DNA from: a virus
IMG/VR virus record: IMGVR_UViG_3300006033_000120
Location: 1-22,121 of that record
Reading direction: 5' to 3' (one strand)
DNA length: 22,121 nt
How positions within the stretch are numbered: the stretch's first letter is position 1; each line of letters starts with the position of its first letter. Below, in pieces: positions 13,660-21,505 of this stretch. Below the pieces are notes generated by a model. The model was given only the letters and a program-made list of their open reading frames with translations, made no database searches and was not told where the DNA came from. Both the position numbers and the translations under genes were made by a program.

Positions 13660-16634
13660 TGTTCAACGAACGCGATCATCTGGCCCGCCTGCCCATCGGG
13701 GGCAATGCGCCCTCCGCGCCGGGAGCGAACCTGACCGCCGGATATGAGGCGCAATGGGCGGCGGACAACGTCTTTTCCGACATGGTGAACCGTGAGGAGG
13801 CCTATTCCCGGCTGGTCGCCACCATCAATGAGCGCCTGGGCGAGGCCGGGCGGCCGATCACCTCGCCCATCGGTGGCGAGGACTGGTTGACCGAAGAAGA
13901 GCGGGCGGTTGATCCGGTCTGGGGTGTGATCCCCGCCAACAGCCAGCCCGCGCAGGAAATGGTGGAACAGCGCTTCTGGGATCGGCTGGACGAGATGCGG
14001 GCCGAGCGGCCGGAACTGCTGGAAGGCCTGCCGCAGAACCGCGCCAATTTCCTGGAGGAGATGGAACGCGATCTGCGCGGCCGGGTGGAAAAATTCGAGG
14101 AATTGCAGGCGCGCGCGACCGGCTGGGGGGTGGCGGCCGGCATTACCGGCCAGATGGGGGCGGCGATGGAGGACCCGCCGAACGCGGCGTCCCTGTTGGT
14201 AGGTGCGCCGGTTCGTGCGGGCCTGCTGGCGAAAATGGCGATCGAGGCCGGTCTGAATGCAGGCCAGGAAGCGCTGGCGCAACCCCAGGTGCAGGGTTAT
14301 CGCGGGCGTCTTGGGCTGGAATCCGGCCCGGCACAAGCCCTGGAGAATATCGCGCTGGCGGGCGCCGGCGGTGCGACTTTCGTGCTGGGCGAGCGCATTG
14401 TGGGAACGGCGCTGAAGAGCGGATGGAGGGCGGTGGAAAAGGCGCTGGGGCGCCGGATGACGCCGGAAGAACGGGCGGCCCTGGAGGCGGAAATCCGCGC
14501 GCGCGAGGTCGAGGCGGCAAACCCCGTCGAACGTCCGGGTGCACAGGACAGGGCGGAACATGTCGAGGCACTGGACGCGGCCCGGGCCGATGCGGAGCGG
14601 GGAGAGCCTTATGCCGGATCGGTGCCGCAACATGGCGGCATCGGGACCGGCACCTATGACTATCAGTTGGACGGGCGGACCATCGCGGTGGATCTGCCGG
14701 ACCGGGTCCATGCCGACCTGCTGGATCATGCGCTGGCGCTGGAAACGGGGGACGGCGATGCGGCGGCCCGGCGTGACATTCTGTTCCGGCGCTTGCAAGG
14801 CTATGTGGGCGACGATCCGGGCGCGGGCCAGCCCTTCCGCACGGTGGATGACGTGGACCTGTTGGCACAGGATTATCTGGAACAGGTCCGGGAGCTGGCG
14901 CAGGGGCGCGACCGGATCAATCCCGGTTCCATTCTGGATGCGGACAGGGCTGCCGATTTCACCCGGGCGCTTGTGCTGGAGAAGCTGGGCGGCGGTCAAC
15001 CCGTGCGGGTAGAGGTGGATGGTCGGCCGGTTGTGGTCGATCCGCCGGCCCTGCGTCGGGCGGTGGAGCCAGCCCAGGAATCGGCCGGTGTCGCCCTGCG
15101 CCCGATCCGCCAGGATATAGCCTTCCTGCCATCGGGTGCGCGCGTCGATGTGGAATATGCCCTGGTCGAAGCCGCGACGCTGAAAACCAGCCATGACGAT
15201 ATGTTCCGCGCCAATGTGGACTATCCGCAGGCCCTGCAACCGCGCGAGCGCGACCGCAGCGCGGCGGAATTGCAGGTGCAGGAGATGGCCCGCGCACTGG
15301 AACCGCGCCTGCTGATCGAGGATCCGAAGGTGACGGGCGGCGCCCCGATCATCGCGCCCGACGGCGTGGTGGAATCGGGCAATGGGCGAACCATGGCGAT
15401 CCGCCGCGCCTATGCCGAAGGATCGGAGCGGGCTTCGGCCTATCGCGCGGAGCTGGCCGCGCGGGGTTTTGATGTGGAGGGGATGACGGCCCCGGTCCTG
15501 GTTCGGGTTCGACGTCAGCCCATGACGGAAGGGGAGCGGCTGGATTTCGTGCGCCAGGCCAACAAGCGCGACACGCTGGGCATGTCTTCGGCCGAACAGG
15601 CGATGAGCGATGCGCGCCTGCTGGATGAGAATGTGCTTGCGCTCTATCGTGGCGGCGATGTGCGGCTGGCGGCGAACCGGGCCTTCGTGCGTGCGGTGCT
15701 GGACCGGGTGGTTGGGCGGCAGGATGCAGCATCCCTGATCGGGGCGGATGGCGAGCTGGCCCAGGCCGGCGCCAGGCGGATCGAAGCGGCCATGCTGGCG
15801 CGGGCCTATGACGCGGGCGATCTGGTCACCGCGCTGATCGAGGATGCGGACAACAATATCCGCGCCATCGGCGGGGCCATGCTGGATGTCGCCGGCCCCT
15901 GGGCCGCGATGCGCGGCCAGGTCGCGTCGGGTGCGATCCATCCGGACATGGATGTAACCGCCCATCTGGTGGAAGCGGTGCGGCTGGTGCGCCGCGCCCG
16001 GAATGCCGGCCGCAATGTCGCGGAATATGTCTTCCAGCGGGACGCCTTTTCGGACGATCTCTCGGATCAGACGGCGGCGCTGCTGCATCTGATGTTCAGC
16101 GACCCTGCCTTTTCCCGGCCGGTTGGCCGTGCGAAACTGGCGGCCCGGTTGCAGGATTTCGTGGCGGCCGCCTTGCAGACGCAACCCGGACGCGATATGT
16201 TCGGGCAGGAGCCGGACACGCTAGCCATGCTGCGCCGGCGTGGAGGCGATGATGGACCAGACCAAGCAGCCAATGCCGGTGGCCCCGGAGCGGACGGCCG
16301 AAGTGACGGATCTTCGGCTGGCCCGGATGAGTCCGGCGCTGCTGGGGGTCTTCGCGCAGGTGAACCGTCAGGCCGCCGCCCGCCATCCGGACGAGGCCTG
16401 GCGGATGGAAACGGCCGGGGAGATGGAGCGGGTTCAGCGCGCGCTCAACTCCAGGCGGAAATCCAACGGCTAGAACCCGAACTGGACGGGCTGAGCGCGA
16501 CCGACCCCGAGACGGGAGCGGTCATTTCCGCGCGCGCCCTGCTGGAGGAGGCGGAGCGCCGCGTCCAGGCCGCATCTGAAATCACATCCTGCGTATTCGG
16601 CGCCGCGCCCCGTGCGGCCGGGGGGGCGGCATGA
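13656..16634 (+). CDS. Large virion protein with ddrB/ParB-like domain
   Basis: The 992-residue protein starts within the stop of the previous gene (ATGATG overlap). Residues 1-150 are charged and helical. Two glycine/alanine-rich hydrophobic stretches (about 154-200, 225-253) are typical of internal proteins that cross membranes on ejection. Residues about 498-655 match the ddrB-like ParB superfamily domain: VEYALVEAATL, YPQALQPRERDRS, APIIAPDGVVESGNGRTMAI, TAPVLVRVR, then DFVRQANKR and SSAEQAMSDARLL. Members occur in phage polyvalent proteins and may be nucleases or nucleotide-binding. Residues about 861-928 are a Gly/Ala/Asp/Pro linker with atypical codon use, overlapping a small gene in another frame. 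A final helical segment (929-992) has normal codon use. Likely injected with the DNA. Confidence 0.72.
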   Translation: MMFNERDHLARLPIGGNAPSAPGANLTAGYEAQWAADNVFSDMVNREEAYSRLVATINERLGEAGRPITSPIGGEDWLTEEERAVDPVWGVIPANSQPAQEMVEQRFWDRLDEMRAERPELLEGLPQNRANFLEEMERDLRGRVEKFEELQARATGWGVAAGITGQMGAAMEDPPNAASLLVGAPVRAGLLAKMAIEAGLNAGQEALAQPQVQGYRGRLGLESGPAQALENIALAGAGGATFVLGERIVGTALKSGWRAVEKALGRRMTPEERAALEAEIRAREVEAANPVERPGAQDRAEHVEALDAARADAERGEPYAGSVPQHGGIGTGTYDYQLDGRTIAVDLPDRVHADLLDHALALETGDGDAAARRDILFRRLQGYVGDDPGAGQPFRTVDDVDLLAQDYLEQVRELAQGRDRINPGSILDADRAADFTRALVLEKLGGGQPVRVEVDGRPVVVDPPALRRAVEPAQESAGVALRPIRQDIAFLPSGARVDVEYALVEAATLKTSHDDMFRANVDYPQALQPRERDRSAAELQVQEMARALEPRLLIEDPKVTGGAPIIAPDGVVESGNGRTMAIRRAYAEGSERASAYRAELAARGFDVEGMTAPVLVRVRRQPMTEGERLDFVRQANKRDTLGMSSAEQAMSDARLLDENVLALYRGGDVRLAANRAFVRAVLDRVVGRQDAASLIGADGELAQAGARRIEAAMLARAYDAGDLVTALIEDADNNIRAIGGAMLDVAGPWAAMRGQVASGAIHPDMDVTAHLVEAVRLVRRARNAGRNVAEYVFQRDAFSDDLSDQTAALLHLMFSDPAFSRPVGRAKLAARLQDFVAAALQTQPGRDMFGQEPDTLAMLRRRGGDDGPDQAANAGGPGADGRSDGSSAGPDESGAAGGLRAGEPSGRRPPSGRGLADGNGRGDGAGSARAQLQAEIQRLEPELDGLSATDPETGAVISARALLEEAERRVQAASEITSCVFGAAPRAAGGAA
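16242..16246 (+). promoter_or_regulatory. Internal Shine-Dalgarno for the overprinted gene
   Basis: GGAGG lies five bases before ATG 16252 within the large virion protein gene. It is out of frame for that protein's translation and would allow internal initiation of the 73-residue overlapping frame. Confidence 0.5.
16252..16473 (+). CDS. Putative overprinted small protein, 73 aa
   Basis: This +1-frame ORF is wholly inside the 992-residue virion protein gene. From ATG 16252 it reads MDQTKQPMPVAPERTAEVTD and continues with a balanced, helical, charged sequence including LRLARMSPALLGVFAQVNRQ, AARHPDEAWRMETAGEMERV and QRALNSRRKSNG. In this stretch the third codon positions of this frame are mostly G or C, as in the rest of the window, while the host gene frame has clearly lower third-position GC and encodes a low-complexity Gly/Ala/Asp/Pro linker. 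It has its own GGAGG. In-frame starts also exist at GTG 16240 and ATG 16249. No family was recognised. An alternative is that this is a remnant of a separate gene that merged by frame fusion. Confidence 0.6.
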   Translation: MDQTKQPMPVAPERTAEVTDLRLARMSPALLGVFAQVNRQAAARHPDEAWRMETAGEMERVQRALNSRRKSNG

Positions 16635-19105
16635 GCGTGCGCCAATGCATCCAGTCCAAGCGGCTGACGGGCAAGCTCGCCCCGAAGGAAGCCGATGAGG
16701 CGGAAGTCCTGTTCGATCAGTTGCGGAACGAATTTCGCAAGACGCTGGGCAGCAATGAAGCCGATCTGGAAGCCGCCGCCGCGCTGGAACGCATCATGCG
16801 CGAGCGGGCCGAACAGTACCGTTTCCAGACCGGGCTGCAGATCCTGGCCGACAAGCGGAACCTGGATCTGGTTTCCAGGCATTCGCGCGGTGTCGGCAAT
16901 GGTGTTCTGGCCCTGCTGGACAAGGATATCTATGGCGATCTGAATGGCATCGCCAATGTGTCGTCGGTGCATGCCCAGATGGTCGGCCGGGCACATTCCC
17001 TGCTGTTCGGTACCATCGAGAAATTCCGCGTCAAGGGGCTGTCTCTGGTCAATGACAAGGCCGGTGAAGAGCGGCTGCTGAAGGCAATCCTGGATGGTGC
17101 GCCCGATAAGGACATGGCGGGACATGTCGATGCCTGGAAACAGGCAACCGAGATGCTGGCCGAACAGTTCCGCAAGCGCGGCGGCATCATCCCGCAGGGG
17201 GATGACCGGATCTATTTCCCGAACCCGCGCCATGACGCGGCGGCGATCAACAAGGTGGGGCGAACGGCCTGGAAGGCGAAGGTCATTCCGTTGCTGGACC
17301 GGGAAAAGATGCTGGATTTCGAGACCGGCCGGCCGATGGATGATTTGAAATTCGAGACGGTTTTGAACGAGGCCTATGAAACCCTGGCATCGGGCGGGAT
17401 TTCCAAATCCGATGGCGCGGGCCGGGGCGCCGGTTGGCTGGCCCGCGCCCGCGCGGCCCCGCGCATCCTGCGCTTTCGCGATGCTGATTCCTGGAGCGCC
17501 TATAATGCGGAATTCGGCGAAGACGGCATCTATGGCGCGATGATGGGCCATGTCGACCGGATCGCGCGGGAAATCGCGGCCATGGATGTGCTGGGGCCGA
17601 ACCCGGATGCGGCCATGGCGCGCTTTACCGATCTGATCCGCCAGGAACATGGCGCATTGGCCGGCGCGAAGGCCAGTCACGCGGCCCAAACCTATCGGGT
17701 GGTGGCTGCCATCGACCCGATTGAAAACCCCGGCCTGGCGGCCTTTGGCGGGGCGGTGCGATCCTGGTTGACCGGACAGCAGCTTGGGTCGGCCATGCTG
17801 ACGGCGGTAACCGATTTCGGTTTCATGAAACAGACGGCGGGCTTCAACGGCCTGTCCGCCGCCCGCGCCATGAAATACTATACCGGGCTGATGAATCCGG
17901 CATCATCCGCGGACAGGACTGCGGCGGCCCGGATGGGTATCGTGGTGGAAAACGCGCTGGGCGCGATGCACGCCCAGGCCAGGTTTTCCGGCGCGGCGGG
18001 CGCGCAGCGTTTTGCCGGGCGCTACGCCGATTGGGTCATGCGCGCATCGGGGTTGGCGCCGCATACCTATGCGGCCCGCGTGGGCTTTCAGCAGGAAATC
18101 TTCGCCCAGCTATCCGATCAGGCCGGGAAGGACTGGGCAGCGCTGCCGCGCGATTTCCGCGCCATGCTGAAACGCTATGGCCTGGATGGCGAAAGCTGGG
18201 AACGCCTGCGCGCGACGGACGGTTTCGAGCATCGCGGCCAGCGCTTCCTGACCCCGCTTTCGGTGGAGGAGGGGGTTGGCGGCGCCGATGGCGCCAGGCT
18301 GGGCCAGGCCATCGCCCGCATGGCCTGGGAGGAGACGGAGCGCGCGGTCCCGAAAGGCTCGGCCCGTGTTGAGGCGCTGTTGCGGGCGGGCACGCAGCGC
18401 GGTTCGGTGATCGGCGAGGCGGTGTCTTTCCTGACCATGTACAAGCGCTTCCCGATCCTGATCATCCAGAACCATCTGGCCCGGGCGATCTTCGACCGGC
18501 AGGGCGGATGGATCGCGCCCGATGGCGGCTTCAGCCGGGGTAAATATCTGGCCGGGCTGGCGATCTACACCACGATGATGGGCGCCTTCGCGCTGCAATT
18601 ATACGAAATCTCCAATGGGCGCGACCCGATGGCGATGGATGACGCGACGTTCTGGGGAAAGGCCGCGTTGAAGGGTGGTTCGCTCGGCTTCTTCGGGGAT
18701 TTCCTCACATCGGCGGACGGCACGAACCGCTATGGGCGCGATCTGATATCCTCCATGGCCGGGCCTGGCTTCGGCCTGGGGCAGGATATCGTTGATCTGA
18801 CGTTCGGCAACGCCGGCGAGGCCTTGCGTGGCGAGGATACAAGGATCGGGCGGGAGGTGGTGCGCTTCGCGGACCGGTATCTGCTGCCCGGTACCTCGCT
18901 CTGGTACAGCAAGCTCGCCATGGATCGGCTGATCATCGACCAGTTGCAGATGCTGGCCGATCCGCAGGCGGCGCATCGCAATGCCGCGCTGGAACGGCGG
19001 GTGCGCAAGGAAACCGGACAATCCTATTTCTGGCGCCCCGGCCGGCTGGCGCCAGAACGCGCGCCCGATCCCGGCGCAATCCGGACAGAGGAGAACTGGC
19101 GATGA
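16631..19105 (+). CDS. Large internal virion/ejection protein, T7 gp16-like by position
   Basis: The 824-residue protein is the third large product after the nozzle and directly precedes the tail fibre, the place of gp16 in T7 (1318 residues, so this is much shorter). It is mostly helical, starting with SVRQCIQSKRLTGKLAPKEADEAEVLFDQLRNEF. A hydrophobic YLAGLAIYTTMMGAFALQLYE stretch lies near residues 638-658, followed by FWGKAALKGGSLGFFGDFL. The C-terminus ends with SYFWRPGRLAPERAPDP, a pattern I know from large podoviral internal proteins. The lytic transglycosylase domain of T7 gp16 is not visible. The start overlaps the previous stop as ATGA. It probably belongs to the DNA-ejection apparatus. 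Confidence 0.7.
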   Translation: MSVRQCIQSKRLTGKLAPKEADEAEVLFDQLRNEFRKTLGSNEADLEAAAALERIMRERAEQYRFQTGLQILADKRNLDLVSRHSRGVGNGVLALLDKDIYGDLNGIANVSSVHAQMVGRAHSLLFGTIEKFRVKGLSLVNDKAGEERLLKAILDGAPDKDMAGHVDAWKQATEMLAEQFRKRGGIIPQGDDRIYFPNPRHDAAAINKVGRTAWKAKVIPLLDREKMLDFETGRPMDDLKFETVLNEAYETLASGGISKSDGAGRGAGWLARARAAPRILRFRDADSWSAYNAEFGEDGIYGAMMGHVDRIAREIAAMDVLGPNPDAAMARFTDLIRQEHGALAGAKASHAAQTYRVVAAIDPIENPGLAAFGGAVRSWLTGQQLGSAMLTAVTDFGFMKQTAGFNGLSAARAMKYYTGLMNPASSADRTAAARMGIVVENALGAMHAQARFSGAAGAQRFAGRYADWVMRASGLAPHTYAARVGFQQEIFAQLSDQAGKDWAALPRDFRAMLKRYGLDGESWERLRATDGFEHRGQRFLTPLSVEEGVGGADGARLGQAIARMAWEETERAVPKGSARVEALLRAGTQRGSVIGEAVSFLTMYKRFPILIIQNHLARAIFDRQGGWIAPDGGFSRGKYLAGLAIYTTMMGAFALQLYEISNGRDPMAMDDATFWGKAALKGGSLGFFGDFLTSADGTNRYGRDLISSMAGPGFGLGQDIVDLTFGNAGEALRGEDTRIGREVVRFADRYLLPGTSLWYSKLAMDRLIIDQLQMLADPQAAHRNAALERRVRKETGQSYFWRPGRLAPERAPDPGAIRTEENWR

Positions 19106-20796
19106 CCATCGGGGCCTATGCGCCGTCGAAGGCCACGACTGACGGTACGGGCGGAACCTTCGCCTTCGGCTTTCGCATTTTCGCAGCGTCGGAATTGCGG
19201 GTGACGCATTCGACGGAAGGGGTTCTGTCCGCCGCGCGCTACGTGGTGAACGGCCAGCAGGAAGACGGATCATGGTTGAACGATGGCGGGTCCATCACCT
19301 TCCTGCCGGGCCAGGCCCCGGTTGCGGGCGCGCTGACGATCGAGCATGCGCCAAGCTTTGAACAGCAGGTGGGTTTCCGCCAGATCGGCACGGTGGATCT
19401 GCGCATCCATGAAACCGCTTTCGACCGCGTGACGCGATTTGCGCAATTGCTGTTGAACAGCCTGAACCGCACGGTGCGCCGCGCGGCGGGATCAACCAGC
19501 ACTGCGGATTTGACTTTGCCGGAGCCGGAAGCGGGCCGGGCCATCATCTGGAACGATGCTGCCGACGGCATCGCCAACGGCCCCAGCGTGGGCGATATCG
19601 CCAATGCGGCGTCCAATGCCACCACGGCTACCACGAAGGCGGGCGAAGCGGTGGCGGCCAGGGATATCGCGGTCGCGGCGGCGGCATCGGCGGCGGGGGC
19701 AGTCGCCGGCGCTCTTCAAGTAACCAATGCCCTGTCCGAATTTGCTTCGGACCCGGCCGCCGCGCGGACCAATTTAGGCGCGGCATCGACGGTGGACGTG
19801 GCGGCTTCGCTAGCCGCACTTGACGCCAGGGTATCTGCCAATAGCAACGGCCTGCTGTATCAGGCGTTGCTGCGGGCCATGGATCAAGGCGCGTACGCCT
19901 ATTCCATGCCGAACGGTTTCGCGGATGAATTCGAGGATACCAGCGGCGTTGACGCAACCGCCAGCACAGGCGAAAGCTACGACGCCAGCGGCGACTATTA
20001 CGCCTCTGGTGCGATCACGCTGGGCACCGATCTGGTTCCCGATATGACCGGCGTTTCGACACCGTCTGGCACCGTTATATTCAGCACACAGAATGCCTCC
20101 TATCCGGCTTGGAAGGTCTTCGATGACAGCGCTGTTGCAGGAGACGGCTGGCTCACGACGGGATCAGCAAGCGGCTATGTGGGCTATGACTTTGGTGTTG
20201 CCACCACCGTTCGAGGCTTTTCGCTCAAGGCCCCATCTTCGGCGTGGGATGCGAGCGGCCCTGGTTCTGCACCGGGGATGTTTACAATTGAGGGATCGGA
20301 CGAAGGCTCCGCCTGGGCGGTCATTCAGTCGTACAATCAGACTGGATGGACGAATTACGAGAAGCGCACATTCACGTTCTCCGCGCCCCAGACGTATCGA
20401 TACTTCCGTTTGAACGGCTCCAGCCAATCCGGCGCTCGCTTGGGTATCGACGAGTTGGAGTTCCTCGGAGGGGTCGGGCCTGACCCTATGGCGCTCGTCT
20501 CCAACGCCTTCGCCGCAGTCGCCGAGCCGGTTTCGGCCCGCGCGGTTGTGCTGGTGGAGCCGATCGATGCGGTGACACTAAACACCGATCTTGTCTGCGA
20601 AATCAGCCGCGACGATGGCACAAGCTGGGCGGCCGGCACCCTGGCACAGGAAACGACCATGGCGGCCGTGCTGGTGCTGGGAACGGGCGAAATCGATCTG
20701 ACCGGCCAGCCCAGCGGCACGGATATGCGCATCCGGCTGCGCACGCCAAACGGTGATGCGGTCAAAGTGCACGGTTGGGCCGTGCAGTGGTACTAG
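19102..20796 (+). CDS. Tail fibre with T7-type N-terminus and F5/8 type C-like domain
   Basis: Residues about 1-130 resemble the virion-binding domain of T7 gp17: GTFAFGFRIFAASELRVTHST, YVVNG, GSITFLPGQAPVAGALTIEH and then RIHETAFDRVTRFAQLLLNSLNRTVRRAA. A repeated Ala/Thr/Ser segment (about 165-230) forms a shaft-like linker. Residues about 313-457 fit a discoidin (F5/8 type C) fold: ASYPAWKVFDDS, WLTTGSASGYVGYDFG, FTIEGSDEGSAW, then TYRYFRLNG and LGIDELEFLG. Such domains bind carbohydrate. The C-terminal domain (about 465-564) is beta-rich and ends in VHGWAVQWY. The discoidin region (about 20038-20472) appears less GC-biased than the rest, suggesting a swapped receptor-binding module. ATG 19102 overlaps the previous stop. 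Confidence 0.82.
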   Translation: MTIGAYAPSKATTDGTGGTFAFGFRIFAASELRVTHSTEGVLSAARYVVNGQQEDGSWLNDGGSITFLPGQAPVAGALTIEHAPSFEQQVGFRQIGTVDLRIHETAFDRVTRFAQLLLNSLNRTVRRAAGSTSTADLTLPEPEAGRAIIWNDAADGIANGPSVGDIANAASNATTATTKAGEAVAARDIAVAAAASAAGAVAGALQVTNALSEFASDPAAARTNLGAASTVDVAASLAALDARVSANSNGLLYQALLRAMDQGAYAYSMPNGFADEFEDTSGVDATASTGESYDASGDYYASGAITLGTDLVPDMTGVSTPSGTVIFSTQNASYPAWKVFDDSAVAGDGWLTTGSASGYVGYDFGVATTVRGFSLKAPSSAWDASGPGSAPGMFTIEGSDEGSAWAVIQSYNQTGWTNYEKRTFTFSAPQTYRYFRLNGSSQSGARLGIDELEFLGGVGPDPMALVSNAFAAVAEPVSARAVVLVEPIDAVTLNTDLVCEISRDDGTSWAAGTLAQETTMAAVLVLGTGEIDLTGQPSGTDMRIRLRTPNGDAVKVHGWAVQWY

Positions 20797-20808
20797 GAGG
20801 GTAATCGT

Positions 20809-21180
20809 ATGGCTATGCGATCCATCAACACTCGGCCAGGCCCGGCCTTGCCGCTGGCCGAACAGGTGAGGCGTGAATCCGCCCGGCGGCTGCGGGCGCT
20901 TGCCTTGCCTTACACGCCGGAAGAGCGGGAAACGTGGGCGCAGCAGGTGCGCGAGGCAGAGGCGCTGGATGCCAATCCCGCCGCGCCCGCGCCATTCCTG
21001 GAGCAGCGCGCGGCGGCGCGCGGGGTGACGGCCCCGGAACTGGCGGACACCGTGCTGGGGCTTGCGGCGGCCTATGCAACGCAGGCCGGAATCATCATGG
21101 GGGCCTATGACAAACTAATAGCCATGGACCCGATCCCGGCCGATTTCCGGGCGGATGCCTACTGGGCGGCCGAGCCATGA
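20809..21180 (+). CDS. DUF4376-like small tail protein, possible fibre chaperone
   Basis: The 123-residue protein lies directly after the fibre gene, where fibre assembly chaperones are common. Its sequence from about 36 on (YTPEERETWAQQVREAEALD, then PAPFLEQRAAARGVTAPELADTVLGLAAAYATQAGIIMGAY) matches the DUF4376-type pattern 'W..Q..EA......~tP.L...A..RG.....L...V...A..y....g...G'. That domain is frequent at the C-terminus of phage tail and fibre-associated proteins. AGGAGG at 20795-20800 lies eight bases before ATG 20809 and begins in the fibre stop codon. The chaperone role is inferred from place and family. Confidence 0.65.
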   Translation: MAMRSINTRPGPALPLAEQVRRESARRLRALALPYTPEERETWAQQVREAEALDANPAAPAPFLEQRAAARGVTAPELADTVLGLAAAYATQAGIIMGAYDKLIAMDPIPADFRADAYWAAEP

Positions 21181-21455
21181 GCGCGGCGGGTTCCCTGGAA
21201 ACGGTTGTGGCGGTGCTGCAGGCGCGGCAGGAAAACCACGAAAAATTCTGCGAGGAACGCGCGCGGCGGGCCGAGATCTTCGAGACGGATATGAAGGATG
21301 CCGTGCTGGGCATGCGCGCCGCGCAATCGGAAGCAACCAAGCGGGTGCATGACCGGCTGGACGCGCTGGTGCGCAGCGTGGCCGGGCTGCTGTTGGCCGT
21401 GGTGCTGTCGCTGATTGGTTTCATCGGCATGGCCATCTGGAATAAGGTCATGTGA
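21177..21455 (+). CDS. Holin-like protein, single C-terminal membrane span
   Basis: The 92-residue protein has a charged helical N-terminal part (residues 1-62, likely coiled coil, with QARQENHEKFCEERARRAEIFE) and one hydrophobic segment at about 67-88 (VAGLLLAVVLSLIGFIGMAI), ending in a short NKVM tail. This build resembles small XhlA-like lysis membrane proteins. With the endolysin gene immediately downstream, a holin or holin-accessory function is likely. A tail or superinfection membrane protein is possible. ATG 21177 overlaps the previous stop as ATGA. Confidence 0.6.
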   Translation: MSAAGSLETVVAVLQARQENHEKFCEERARRAEIFETDMKDAVLGMRAAQSEATKRVHDRLDALVRSVAGLLLAVVLSLIGFIGMAIWNKVM

Positions 21456-21461
21456 GGCGCT

Positions 21462-21499
21462 GCCCGTCGTCGGCTTCCCCCAACGACTGACGAAAGGGC
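21462..21499 (+). repeat. Hairpin upstream of the endolysin gene with GTCGGC-TTCCC motif
   Basis: CGTC-GTCG (21465-21472) pairs with CGAC and GACG (21484-21487, 21489-21492) with one bulged T, and GCC (21462-21464) can pair with GGC (21497-21499). The loop holds GCTTCCCCC. The elements CGTCGGCTTCCC (21468-21479) and CTGACGAAA (21487-21495) are shared with the hairpin at 7218-7254. The stem ends seven bases before ATG 21506 and may occlude its ribosome binding site (GAAAGGG), so it could delay lysin translation. Confidence 0.55.
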
Positions 21500-21505
21500 A
21501 AAGCG

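Noticed and set aside
13512-16184. Minus-strand ORF of 890 codons, and similar long minus-strand ORFs at 352-2592, 8776-11028, 11425-12984 and 3266-4537
   Set aside because: They mirror well-supported + strand genes, have Arg/Pro/His/Gln-rich unnatural composition and lack ribosome binding sites. In GC-rich DNA with biased third positions the opposite strand rarely has stops.
19102-20796. Diversity-generating retroelement expected from the BPP-1-like head
   Set aside because: No reverse transcriptase, Mtd-like gene or pair of near-identical adenine-variable repeats was seen near the fibre or elsewhere.
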